DNA from: Syngnathus acus
Lineage: Eukaryota; Chordata; Actinopteri; Syngnathiformes; Syngnathidae
Assembly (NCBI RefSeq): GCF_901709675.1
Contig: NC_051096.1
Span: 1,603,001-1,667,000, forward strand
DNA: 64,000 bases
Direction of reading: 5' to 3'
Part shown: positions 1 to 10,493 of the stretch, piece after piece
Layout: each line of letters begins with the position of its first letter
Numbering within the stretch: the first letter of the stretch is position 1
The notes under the pieces: model-generated
What the model saw: the letters and a program-made list of their open reading frames with translations, nothing else
The model's database searches: none
Told to the model about the DNA's origin: nothing
Program-made: the position numbers and the translations under genes

Positions 1-1104
1 AAAACTGGATGATTTCAAGAACTGTGATTGAGGATTCTCCCCTCCCCCCACTTTTCCTCTTTGCTATGAAGACCAGAAGAAACTAGAATGCATTCCCTTG
101 AAGTCAAGAAACTCCTTTTTTATGATTTGTCCTCAGGGCTTCTGTGCGGGGAGGGACAGCCATGTTAGTTGTAATCCACTTGTTTATTTCCTGTCACATG
201 ACACAAGTTTCACCATTATTGTGGCAGCTAAATGTTTTCCCCACACCATGAGAAGTACTGTACTTCACTCCTTGTCTGCTCAAGACTGTTACAACATTTT
301 TTCCCCTTGTCACAAAGTCCCTGAACGACTGCTGTACACCACATTTCTGAGCAATATTTACTTTATCACTTAAGCCCCTATCCCACTGATTGCCCAACGT
401 GTTCGAGAGTGTTAGATAAGCTAGCAAATGCTCGTCGCAGACCTTCACCAACAGTTTTGTTTTTCTTGTCGCAAGGACATTTTGAATATTTTCAAAAGTC
501 CCTTGCAATACAGATGAACGTATGTTCAAACATTTGTGACCGCTACCTTTGCAAAAATTTGCAAATGTTGGCCCTTCAGTGGAATACTATCTTAAGTGTT
601 TATTTTTTTATTGTAAAGCTGTTAATTTAGGGTGTGAAAAAGGGACGCTATTGTGTTGACAAAAATTTGAAGGTTAATGTACTTTTTTTGTTTTATTTAA
701 AAACAGATCATGGTTGTGATTTCAAGTTTGATTTTTTTTATATAAATATATGTATAAAATACAGTATTTACAACCCCCAACAAAAAAGCCCTAGTATACG
801 TGGTGTTTTTGTTTAAGAAAAACAAGCCTTACTCAGTCTTTTTTTTTTTAACAAGAAAAGCCTTAATATACATGATCAATTTTTAAGAGAAAAACAGCCT
901 TACTATACATGCTCACTTAAAAAAAAAAAAAAAAAAAAAAAGCCTTACTTTACATGGTCATTTTCTTGGTCAAGTAAAAAAAAGCCTTATATATTTATAT
1001 TGATTCAGACTTTTACCACGAGAGGGCGACATAGCAATTCAAAACATCCCCCGCACTGTAAATTCGCATGGTTACGCAGTCCATTGTCTATATATATTTA
1101 TATA
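1..1104. other. AT-rich non-coding DNA
   Basis: No coding exon, splice-bounded frame or RNA gene is recognisable. The stretch is AT-rich, with homopolymer runs near 840 and 920. The short open frames have no recognisable domain. Confidence 0.6.
785..985. repeat. Degenerate minisatellite, roughly 50-60 bp unit
   Basis: The phrase AGCCTTA(C/A)TATACATG, followed by a T-rich then A-rich arm, recurs about four or five times, each copy separated by a variable poly-A run. It is a degenerate tandem array, not coding. Confidence 0.5.
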
Positions 1105-1110
1105 TATTAC

Positions 1111-1340
1111 TTTGCTCAGTGGCAGAGTGTTCGCCTCTCAACTCTATGGTTGTGGGATCAATTCTCAACCCTGGTGACCATGTCGAAGTGTCCTTGAGCA
1201 AGACAATGAACCCCAAATTGCTCCACGTGGACCTGGCAGCGCCTTGCATTGCATCAGCCTCCAATTTTGTGAATGGGCGATTGTGAGCCATTGTAAAGCG
1301 CTTCGGGCACCAAGTGGTGTAGATAAAGCGCTATACATAT
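1111..1340 (+). mobile_element. tRNA-derived SINE, intact head
   Basis: A pol III-type head is visible, with a box A-like stretch at 1115-1129 (CAGTGGCAGAG) and a box B-like stretch at 1148-1166 (GGTTGTGGGATCAATTC). The body ends in TAAAGCGCTTCGGG...GTGTAGATAAAGCGCTATAC, a tail widespread in fish SINE/LINE pairs. No paired target duplication was confirmed. The tRNA-like fold is too degraded to be a tRNA gene. Confidence 0.65.
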
Positions 1341-1384
1341 GTGCAGGCAGTTTATATTTTATTTTCTATTATATTAATGAAGGA

Positions 1385-1547
1385 GGCGGCACGATGGAGC
1401 ACTGAATAGCACGTCCGCTTCATAGGTCAGAGGGCGTGGGTTTGATTCCAGCCCTCCCTGTGTGGAGTTTGCATGTTCTCCCCGTGCTTGCGTGGGTTTC
1501 CTCCGAGCAGTCCGGTTTCTTCCCACATCCCTAAAACATGCATGGTA
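1385..1547 (+). mobile_element. GGCGGC-headed SINE-like repeat, 3'-truncated
   Basis: Same family as the copies at 2062-2424, 4140-4482 and 31692-31802. It has the GGCGGCACGATGG head, a box B-like GGTTTGATTCC, then GTGTGGAGTTTGCATGTTCTCC. It stops after ACATGCATGGTAGGC, where a second repeat begins. Confidence 0.65.
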
Positions 1548-1760
1548 GGCCAGTGTTTCCCAGCTTTTTTCATTCACGGCACACCTTTTCATTGGAAAAA
1601 ATCTCGAGGCACACCACCAACAAAAATCTGTGAGGTGTTACACCAGCTTCTCGCGCCTGAGTGGCTATCACAGTCAAGGTGTCTCGACTTGACTGTGCAT
1701 TTTATGTTAATGAAATATGAACAATCCAGGTTCTCCGGTTGAACTTCATGCTCTGCTTTC
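1548..1760 (+). mobile_element. hAT-like MITE fragment with CAGTGTTTCCCAGC end
   Basis: The sequence begins CCAGTGTTTCCCAGCTTTTTTCATTCACGGCACACC, which I recognise as the terminal part of a common vertebrate hAT-type non-autonomous family. The opposite terminus was not found, so this is a partial copy. Confidence 0.4.
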
Positions 1761-2061
1761 CATCGGACCACAAATGCACCACAGCCGTCATAGTGTCACT
1801 GTTAGCAAAAACACACAGCAACACACACATAAACTGATTACAATAATCGGTAATTGGTTCCAAGACCACCCGCGATAGGTGAAAATCCACGAAGTAGTGT
1901 CACCCTCTCATTTTTAACATACATAATTTTTTTGTGTATCAATAAATGTATATTAAACCATATAAGTGCATATGTTATTACAACATTAAATAATAGTTTC
2001 AAACATGTAAATTAGTATAAATGACATACAGAAAATAATGTTTGAATAATATAAATATGAC

Positions 2062-2424
2062 GGGGCGGCTCGGTGACGCACTGGTTAGCACGATCGCCTC
2101 ACGGTTAGGAGGGTGCTGGTTCGATTCCACCTCCGGCCGTCCCTGTGTGTAGTTTGCATGTTCTCCCTGGGCCCGCGTGGATTCTCCGGGCACTCCGGTT
2201 ACCTCCCACATCCCAAAATCATGCTTGGTAGGCAAATTGAGCACTCCAAATTGTCCCTAGGTGTGAGTGCAAGTGGAGATGGTTGTTCATCTCTGTGTGC
2301 CCTGCGATTGGCTGGCAACCAGTTCAGGGTGTCCCCCGCCTACTGCCCGATGACTGCTGGGATAGGCTCCAGTACGCCCGTAACTCCCGTGGGGACAAGC
2401 GGTACAGATAATGGATGGATGGAT
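2062..2424 (+). mobile_element. GGCGGC-headed SINE-like repeat, near full length
   Basis: The most complete plus-strand copy of the family. It has a box A-like CACTGGTTAGCACG, a box B-like GGTTCGATTCC, a conserved body (GTTTGCATGTTCTCC, CCTGCGATTGGCTGGC, CCCGATGACTGCTGGGATAGG) and a GGATGGATGGAT tail. The internal promoter boxes plus the simple 3' tail indicate retroposition. Confidence 0.75.
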
Positions 2425-2782
2425 AAATACGTGTGCGTGCGTGCGTGCGTGTGTGTAACATATGTAGATGTAGCTAAAGTATACATACTGTAAATATGTT
2501 TTTAGAACTCTTTTAGTATGGTTGACTCCTTTCGGCTTTTCCCCGAAGGGGTCGCCATCGCGAAACACCCGTCTTTGTGTGAATTTACTCAATCTGTAAA
2601 ATGAAAAAAAAAAAACCATGTAGTACATTTTAAAAATACTTATCTCATCACTATTTTATTATTTACCTGATAAATAATCTATTTTACTTATATTTTTAAA
2701 AATATATTTCATTATAATAAATTGCTTAATAAAAGAGTCTGAAGGTTTGTAAGGGCTCAAATTCATCCAGACATCAACTTTC

Positions 2783-3008
2783 ATGATGCGACTTTCATGA
2801 TGCGACTTGGTAACCACTGACTTGATTTATTTAATTGTACAAAACCAAAGTGAACAAACAAGGGACTTTCCACTTGGGTCAACCATTTTGCATTTCAGCT
2901 CTCAGTCCTGAAATGGCGGAGTGGCAGGCTTTTTGCACCCAATTTCCTCATTCTTGCCTAACCCGGTATCTGGTTAATTCCTCGCTTGGTGCACGGTACT
3001 ATACGAAA
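2783..3008. repeat. 226-bp direct repeat, left copy, flanking Tc1 fragment
   Basis: Nearly identical to 3490-3714; the visible difference is one extra C. The two copies bracket the Tc1 fragment. The homologous site in duplication copy B (about 37203-37435) is single. Confidence 0.85.
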
Positions 3009-3489
3009 GGACAACAATCAGTCGTGCACTGCACAAATCTGGCCTTTATGAAAGAGTGGCAAGAAGAAAGCCATTTCTCAAAGATATCCATAAAAAGTCT
3101 CGTTTAAAGTTTGCCACAAGCCACCCGGGAGACACACCAAACATGTGGAAGAAGGTGCTCTGGTCAGATGAAACCAAATCGAACTTTTTGGCCACAATGC
3201 AAAACGATATGTTTGGCGTAAAAGCAACACAGCTCATCACCCTGAACACACCATCCCCACTGTCAAACATGGTGGTGGCAGCATCATGGTTTGGGCCTGC
3301 TTTTCTTCAGCAGGGACAGGGAAGATGGCTAAAATTGATGGGAAGATGGATGGAGCCAAATACAGGACCATTCTGGAAGAAAACCTGTTGGAGTCTGCAA
3401 AAGACCTGAGACTGGGACGGAGATTTATCTTCCAACAGGACAATGATCCAAAACATAAAGCCAAATCTACAATGGAATGGTTCACAAAT
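3009..3489 (+). mobile_element. Tc1/mariner transposase fragment
   Basis: Two overlapping plus frames (3056-3409 and 3286-3507) encode Tc1-type transposase signatures: the stretch around WSDETK, then PTVKHGGGSIMVWACFSS across a frameshift, then QQDNDPKHKAK. In the Tc1 family these are the central and C-terminal parts of the DDE catalytic domain: WSDE holds the first catalytic Asp, DNDPKHK the second. The DNA-binding N-terminus, the final catalytic residue and both terminal inverted repeats are absent. The frame is shifted and the fragment is only about 480 bp, so it is dead. It sits exactly between two 226-bp direct repeats, which is not how Tc1 normally inserts (TA duplication). Confidence 0.85.
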
Positions 3490-3714
3490 ATGATGCGACT
3501 TTCATGATGCGACTTGGTAACCACTGACTTGATTTATTTAATTGTACAAAACCAAAGTGAACAAACAAGGGACTTTCCACTTGGGTCAACCATTTTGCAT
3601 TTCAGCTCTCAGTCCTGAAATGGCGGAGTGGCAGGCTTTTTGCACCCAATTTCCTCATTCTTGCCTAACCGGTATCTGGTTAATTCCTCGCTTGGTGCAC
3701 GGTACTATACGAAA
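3490..3714. repeat. Direct repeat, right copy, flanking Tc1 fragment
   Basis: Second copy of 2783-3008, ending at GGTACTATACGAAA. After it the sequence continues collinearly with duplication copy B (AACTGTTGGTCAAATATT). Confidence 0.85.
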
Positions 3715-4139
3715 ACTGTTGGTCAAATATTATAAGCTACAAACAGTGCAAGCCAAATTATTAACTTTTTATTTTGATTCTGTGATTTGCAGGAGAAAAA
3801 GCATCAGTATAAATTCAGCTTGTAAATGCATGTCAGTGCTTCTGAAGGCCTAGAGTCACATAGTTCAAGTTGAGTCTCAAGCCAGGCCAGTCTCAAAATA
3901 AGCAAGGTACAAAACGTTTGAGGCAAGGAGTGTCATGTCACCTAGTTCAAGTCGAGTCTCCGGTCTGCAGAGCCAACCAAGTATACAACCTGGCGCACAT
4001 CATCCAGCATTATATAAGAAGTTCAACATCATTTATGTATGTAAGATAGGGGTTCACGGTTGTACCTATTCATGATGTATAGTGTTAATGCTTTGCCTAT
4101 GTTTTTGATTGTGTTATTCTGGATCACAGTAAACAAATC

Positions 4140-4482
4140 CATCCATCCATTTTCTGTACCGCTGTATCCCCACGGGGGTCGCGGGCTTGCTGGAGCCTAT
4201 CCCAGCTGTCATCGGGCAGTAGGCGGGGGACACCCTGAACCGGTTGCCAGCCAATCGCAGGGCACACAGAGACGAACAACAATCCGCACACGCACTCACA
4301 CCTAGGGGCAATTTGGAGCGCTCAATCGGCCTACCAAGCATGTTTTTGGGGACGTGGGAGGAAACCCACGCGGACACGGGGAGAACATGCAAACTCCACA
4401 CAGGGAGGGCCGGAGGTGGAATCGAACCCGCACCCTCCTTACTGTGAGGCGGACGTGCTAGCCAGTGCGCCACCGAGCCGCC
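4140..4482 (-). mobile_element. GGCGGC-headed SINE-like repeat with 13-bp target duplication
   Basis: Minus-oriented copy: the CCATCCATCC tail is at the left and GAGCCGCC at the right. It is flanked by a perfect 13-bp direct repeat, CAGTAAACAAATC (4127-4139 and 4483-4495). The empty site is seen in duplication copy B near 37845-37858, which shows the insertion and dates it after the duplication. The long target duplication supports LINE-style retroposition. Confidence 0.9.
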
Positions 4483-4661
4483 CAGTAAACAAATCAAGCC
4501 TTACTATTTATTTCTTTGCAGAGGATAAGAAATATGTTCCTGTGTTGTTATAGTGTCTGTCTACATGTGTTGATGCACCGTTTGTGTTCAATACCACCAC
4601 CACCACCACCACAAAGAAGCTATCCGTTTAGCCTATCTATTTATGGCGGTACCCTTTATGT

Positions 4662-4874
4662 CAGGGGTCACCAACTCCGGTCCTCAAGGGCGCCAATCCA
4701 GCCTGTTTTAGGTGCAGCCCTGCAACAACAGACCTGATTCAAATGATCAGCTCATCAGCAAGCTCTATTAAGGCTGATAGCGATCCTGATTGTTTGAATC
4801 AGGTGTGTTGCAGGGGGGATACATCTAAAACAGGCTGGATTGGCGCCCTTGAGGACCGGAGTTGGTGACCCCTG
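4662..4874. mobile_element. Palindromic hAT-type MITE with 8-bp target duplication
   Basis: Terminal inverted repeats begin CAGGGGTCACCAACTCCGG and extend about 50 bp each side. The 213-bp element is flanked by perfect 8-bp duplications, CTTTATGT (4654-4661 and 4875-4882), diagnostic of hAT transposition. There is no coding capacity. Confidence 0.9.
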
Positions 4875-5551
4875 CTTTATGTGTTAACCTAGCAGACGTT
4901 GAAGTGAAGCAACCAAACGTAGAGTCATGTCTGGGAAAACAATGAAAGATGTCTCAACGTCACCACAACATCATGTGTATTTATATACTACATATATAAC
5001 TATTTCTGAAAAAGTAACATTAAAATAACATATTTCACCACATTTATATCGTGTTTTATTGACACATTTGATTGACACTTGATTGATGAAAAATGGCAAC
5101 TGCTTTTTCTTTCAGAGAGCAAAATTTCAAGCGCAGCGGCAAGTATTTTGCTTCACTTCTCATCGTCTTGTTGAACCTCTTTAGACAGCCAACCTGTTGA
5201 GGGTGACTCAACACCACCTCTGCTGGTTGCAGTCGAGTAGCACGCTCCGTTTTGGATTTCCACATTGGCATTGATCGTTGAACATGTTCAGCCCCAGTTC
5301 AAATAAGGGCAGTCAAGAACCTCACCTTCTGAGAAACGTGTTAGTTGTTGATTAGATGAAGACCTGGGATCAAATGACATTTCAAAACAGGAAATACAAT
5401 CAAACAAGAATGAAGCTTGTTGCTATCGTTGTTGAAACCACCCAAAAACTTCATTTAACAGAAACATAATTGTTGTTGACTTGAAGTAAAAAAAACACCA
5501 ACCTTGACATGGCTGCCTTGTTTTTGTGGCTCAAAGGAAGCAGAAAACGTT

Positions 5552-7808
5552 TTACTTACAAGCTTGAGAGTATTTGGCTGAAATGAAAAAAAAAGGAAGA
5601 GGAGATTTTTAATGGTCACAAACAATGTTCTCTTTGGATGTTCCTGACGGAGCAAACATTTGTGTCGCTCACCTTGTTTGCTTTTGAGACACTTGGCAAG
5701 GACCATCACCGCCATCGCCACCAGAGCGAGGACCACCAACGGGACGGCGATGGCCACTGCCGTCTTCTTCCTGTCTTGCTCTTCTTCACATGGCAAAGCG
5801 CAAAGAGAGACATGCCAATGACTCGTGAGAGCCCACAGCCAATCGGATGTGTCTGAGCTCACCCTGGATGCACGCGTTGCTCAGGATGCTTCCGGCGTCC
5901 AGCTTGATGACGATGTCTTCCGAGACACCGGCCATCTGGAAAATGCATTCGTACTCCTGCTCCGCGTCGGGCGTCACCTCCACTTTCAGGTCAACCGAGG
6001 TCTGGAAGTTTCCGTCGTGGTTGGGGAGGGTCTCCCCCATCTCCACGTCCTCGTGGATCTCCTGGCCGTCCTTCCTCCAAAAGAGGTCCGAAGTCCTGGG
6101 GTAGAAACCCGTGGCGTGGCAGGTGACCGGAGAGGAAGGCATCTTCTGCAGGAGAGACACCTTGGGAAGCTCTGCACACAGGGGCAAAGATGGAGGGAAA
6201 CGTGTGAGGGCACAAAAGATGGAGAGAATGTGAAGGGAGGAAAGACAGAAAGTGTGTGCGTGAGGTTGAGAGAAGGCGTGAGAGAAGGCGTGAGAGGACA
6301 ACGTACCGGTTCTCATCAGGAAGTCCCTCCTGTTGCTCACATGCTTCTTGAAATCAGAATGACACACTTCAGTGGAGAAATTATTCTGGGCTTCATTGTA
6401 CCTATCCTATTTGGTCCCACTTCAATTTGGTGATGAAAGCTTGTGGATGTGCTGCGGTCCATGTCATCGTCTTCGCCTCAAATGATATGAAATCTTCTGC
6501 ATCGTAACGGTTGTGCTACCAACCATCAACCTCACAAGTCTCATCGTCCCATTCACAGCAGTTTATCACCTGAAACATGTGAACACCTGAAATGATCGCA
6601 CACAAGATTCAGTGATGATAATCAGAGAGGAGCCAGCGGTGAAATGTCTGTTTATTAGTCATGAAAAACAAAATTAACCAGCATATGAAATTAATTTTAC
6701 GAGCGGACGCTTGGACGTAAACAAACCAACAGTTTGGTTGAAGCGCTTTTTAGCGATTTCAATGTTGACTTTCATGACCTGCTCATACCCAATACTGCCC
6801 TCCGTCTGTCTTTTCCAGAAGTGCGGATCATCTTCTGTGATTTTGTTCACCCAGTTATGTTTCACTTTCGTTTCCCTGTGGTTGCTGTCAAACTGCTGAA
6901 TCTCAACGCCGTCAATATACGCCACCTCCAAGAACTCTGGTAGCTTTGCAATTTGAGAGCATGTCAGGAAACAATTGAGCGTGTGAATGACTGAAAGACA
7001 AACACAAAAATGACACCCATGATCTTGATTTGTTTTTACATTAAGCAATCTTGTGCAGTTTATATTTTCAATGATTCTGTCTGCAGTTGGAACATTGCAG
7101 CACTTGACATGTTGGAGTTCATGTTTATCCAAGCGCATTCTTTTGCTCAAACCTGTCAGTGAATTGCCAATTGTTTGTTTTCTGCTGGTTGTTGATAAAT
7201 ATGTTCCAGTGGGATGCCCCTCATCAGCGATTTAAATCCACTTATGAAAGAAATATAATTACATAACTTTTGCCGTTGTCTTTAATTTGCCAAGAAAAAA
7301 CTATTCCAATAACGTAATTGATCATATATTGTCTATTCAGGAGGCTACACAATGGGTTTTTTCATTATGAAAGATTAGATACAACTTTATTGCCGTTACT
7401 GTGAAATGTTCATTATTAATTGCAAAGATTCTACTGTCGAACATTTCATTACTGTACTTTAGCTGTACTATTATTAATCAAATGGATATTCATGCAGGTA
7501 TACATCACCTTGATTTGTGTCACTTTTAAGTTTTTCAACTTCAACAAAATGTTCCAAAAGTTATAATCAAAGCATTGTGTTCCCGTCTAAGTATAAGAAA
7601 ACGAATGTTCAGGTGAAAGAATTTTCTGCTTATGAAATGTAGACACAGCAGACATGTGAAGAAAATGTAACCAAACAAAATAATAATAAAGGCGTCAGTT
7701 CAAAATCAAGAGCGTCAATCTTGAGGATAATAAACAAGCAAAGTACAACTTACCAGGCGCTATGCTGTATATTTGCACGGCCGCAACAAAGAATACAAGT
7801 AAATTCAT
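5552..7808 (-). pseudogene. MHC class I (U-type) pseudogene, copy A
   Basis: Exons run on the minus strand: signal peptide 7754-7808, alpha-1 6727-6990, alpha-2 6307-6586, alpha-3 5863-6171, transmembrane 5673-5783, short tail 5552-5577. All have GT-AG limits and phase-1 junctions. The alpha-3 exon has the Ig C1 pattern (VTCHATGFYP ... YECIFQ). The family presents peptides at the cell surface with beta-2-microglobulin. Three lesions are visible. A TAG replaces the CAG of copy B in alpha-2 (plus 6516-6518). A 1-bp insertion near 6402-6408 makes alpha-2 280 nt instead of 279, with stops in the flanking frames. The last coding exon found in copy B is missing through a deletion of about 350 bp. 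The alpha-1 tyrosine at the position equivalent to human Tyr7 is Cys (HTLNCF). The gene could at most make a truncated product. A sequencing error could explain one lesion but hardly all three. Confidence 0.88.
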
Positions 7809-7839
7809 TCCAAGCATCAAGTTGTCTTTGCGATTTTAG

Positions 7840-7985
7840 TCAAGCGTGGTATTTGGTCAAAGTTGCCACTAGTGACTAGTCCGACTGGCGGGCGAAGAAG
7901 TACAGAAAACAGCAGACGCGCTTTGACTACTTCCCACTTAAGCCAATCGGAGTTCAGCCTGGCGAGTACGAGTAGCCGTTACGCA
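7840..7985 (-). promoter_or_regulatory. Class I upstream region, copy A: Y box kept, X2 box lost
   Basis: Reading the minus strand, CCGATTGGCT (plus 7941-7950) matches the inverted-CCAAT Y box of the MHC SXY module, about 140 bp upstream of the signal-peptide ATG. Homology to copy B stops just beyond it (GCCTGGCGA), where B continues into a CRE-like X2 box. The module is therefore incomplete here. Confidence 0.55.
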
Positions 7986-9019
7986 GCGGCACGGCGACTA
8001 ACGGTTGCCAGCAAATGTATTTTGTTGACTTGTGTTTGGTGTATTCCCGAGAGTATTTCATTTATGGTTATTTAGTATAGCGGAACCGTTACGCGCAGTT
8101 AGTTATGTAATGTGTGCCGTCTACGAGTGTTGTGTGACGTCAGAGGTTGAGCGTTGACTTACGTGTTGTATTTCTGTCTGTTGCAGAACCACACACACAC
8201 ACCCCACAAACCACACACACCCTTCACACGTGTCACACAATACCCTTTTGCCAATTTGCCTGTATGCCTCTATGAGCCACAGTGCCTGTTACTTTTTTGC
8301 CAATAATTCAGTAAAGCAATCAAAACTGAACCACGTCTTCCCTCCTGTGTTCTGACCGACACCCGGGGGCGAAAAGAGCATAACCATCCGAGCCAACCCC
8401 TTATACGGTCCTCAGGCTCCCCAACAATAGCAGTTTGCATTATTTTATTGCAAAATTGTTCCTTATTCAGATTTGTTTCAAGACTACAGTTACAGTTAGA
8501 CCTCACTTTGATGGTTAATGCAGTTATTGCAATTTTGTTGTTTTATAACAGTAGATTGGTTTATTTACATTTCAGAAACCAGAAGCCATTCATTTACAAA
8601 TGTGATCGCACTTTAGTTTACATATTTAAATGTTCAGATATTAAGATGTGATAGACAGTTTTTGCATGATTTGAATGAGGCAAAATAACATGCTTCTTCT
8701 CTCGAATATATTGTTATAATCATTTGTTTCAGATGTACTGTAATTATAAAAATTAAATTTGGTGTTCAAAAAGTCTTTTTTCAAACTTGAGTCTTGAAAA
8801 AGATGGGGTCGTCTTATAATCAGGGTCATCTTATATTCGGGCCAATACGGTAGTATATGTACTTCCCGTTGCCGCAAACAAGGTTAAAGCCAACGTAAAA
8901 TGTCCACAGTACCTACATGAGGAAAACTTCACGTTACTTCAGTAAACACAAAATACGACATAAATCACAGAACAAATAACACAATGACATACAGATGTAC
9001 ACGCCATCATAACATTATA
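7986..9019. other. Intergenic DNA with a CA-rich patch and a TIR-like scrap
   Basis: No gene is recognised. There is a CA-rich tract at about 8190-8225. Near 8805-8855 the phrase GTCGTCTTATAATCAGGGTC ... CCAATACGGTA resembles one terminus of a TA-type MITE. Around 8330-8430 a GC-rich patch could be an LTR edge, but no partner was found. Confidence 0.4.
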
Positions 9020-9027
9020 ATGAGAGC

Positions 9028-10136
9028 CAGGGCCGGTTCTAGGAATGCACATAAGAGGGGGCAGTCAGAAATGTGAAGGGGGCATGTTTTTTTTTTTTTT
9101 TGTTACACATTTTTATCACAGTTTGTGTTTTCATCACGGCAGTTGTTAGCTGTCTGCCCAGATCTCAACCTGGAGAAGTGGATTGCACTCTGTCAGGCCT
9201 CTACACTAAGACCTGTCCAGCTTAGGTGTCCCACCTGAAGACTAAAGCTTCTGCTGGTATAGCTCTTAGGGTCACTGAGGCAAGCAAACCCCCTGACCAC
9301 AATAAGGTGGCAATCCCTCAGGGGGGGGAACTGAAAAATAAATGAAATAAATAAATGAAAAGTAAAATAAAAATACCATTCATCCAGATTTCAACAGCAT
9401 TACTGCTACTGCTTTCAGTACATGCAAGAGGAGCAACACTTGTTTTAAATGCTCTGAAAAAAGGATGCATCTCGTAGCATTAACTCTCTCTTTGTGAGCA
9501 GCTGAATGGTGGAGTGCAAAGTGACGTTTTGAGAAAAACATCTTCTTTATTTATCTACTGAATTATTTTTTAAAAATTATTTCCCTGAGCAGTTTGAAAC
9601 AAAACTGTGCAGAGGGGCGGGGCTACACGTAGGGGTCCGCCAGACACCGCTCATTTGTCCTCAGTCTGTTAGATGCAGTGTACAGATGTGCTTGTGACTT
9701 GAGAAACGCTCCCAGTGGGTAAAAAAACAGCAGACTATTTCCCATTTGACTGCACAAATATATATATATGAATGTTATATTAACTATTATTTGAGTTGTT
9801 GTTAATCATTAGTTATATCACGGGTCGCTACGACGAGTTTAGTGGCGTTTTTACTGCCTCTTCCAACTCCTACCGCGCTGACTGTAACTTGACACTCTCT
9901 GGCTGAGTCTTGCCTCATTTGCATACTCACAGTGATTGGATGTTTACGGAGGGGCGCGGACTCCTGACAGCAGGCTGTGTGAGGGAGGACACACACTGCA
10001 CCGACATGAGAGAAGAGAGGGGGCGGATTAACGTGTGTTTCTATCAGCGGATTTTTCACTTCTAAAAGTTTGAGGGGGCAGGACATCTGTTTGAGGGGGC
10101 GTTGCCCCCTCTTGCCCCAGCGTAGAGCCGGCCCTG
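9028..10136. mobile_element. Non-autonomous hAT transposon, 1.1 kb, perfect 8-bp TSD
   Basis: The ends are CAGGGCCGGTTCTA (left) and TAGAGCCGGCCCTG (right), an imperfect inverted pair. The flanks carry the perfect 8-bp duplication ATGAGAGC (9020-9027 and 10137-10144). Subterminal GGGGGCA motifs recur near both ends. No hAT transposase frame is present; internal open frames are short and unrecognised. It must have been mobilised in trans. Confidence 0.92.
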
Positions 10137-10278
10137 ATGAGAGCACAAAAATATCAACACCCTCCCTTGCTCTCATCATCCCAAAACAGTTTCACTGAAG
10201 ACTTCCTCAGTTTCCCAAAAAAAAACCTTTTGAATTTGTTAATTCTAATCCTAGATACTGGTTTTGATTATATGTCAG

Positions 10279-10493
10279 TGTTGAGCTTCGCACCGTTGCA
10301 TCGTGTGACTCGAAGAAAGAGTGCGTTGGAGACAAAAGAAGCTTTTTAGGCTCTTCATAGCCGCTTTTATTCGGAACTGTGTACACACGCTCACGGTTTC
10401 CTTCCAACTCGCATAGGCACACTTCCGCCCCCTCAATGTCATACATAACACTGCATCTGAGTACACAAACATGAACTAGGCTTCATCTTAACA
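10279..10493 (-). mobile_element. 3' LTR of a Ty1/copia element
   Basis: On the minus strand the unit starts TGTTAAGATG, directly after a polypurine tract (AAGTGGGGG), and ends GCTCAACA. This gives a 215-bp TG...CA LTR with an internal AATAAA (plus TTTATT near 10368). It abuts the copia reverse transcriptase to its right. No matching 5' LTR was found. Confidence 0.75.

Larger units (their letters stand above)
2576..7964. repeat. Segmental duplication, copy A (contains class I pseudogene)
   Basis: From GTGAATTTACTCAATCTG at about 2576 to the CCAATCGG promoter box near 7950, this segment is collinear with 37007-42973, in the same orientation and about 34.4 kb apart. Shared landmarks are the ATGATGCGACTTTC block, the AACAAATCAAGCC block, all class I exons 1-6, and the AAGCCAATCGG element. 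Copy A has acquired a Tc1 fragment, a SINE and a MITE that copy B lacks. Copy B has a hAT that A lacks. The insertions therefore post-date the duplication. Confidence 0.85.

Noticed and set aside
1111-1170. tRNA gene from box A/box B-like motifs
   Set aside because: There is no cloverleaf; the motifs belong to a SINE head. The same applies to the GGCGGC-headed copies.
5825-6433. 202-codon plus frame across the class I pseudogene (and its 285-codon counterpart at 40413-41270)
   Set aside because: Both are antisense shadows of the class I exons, conserved because the exons on the minus strand are.
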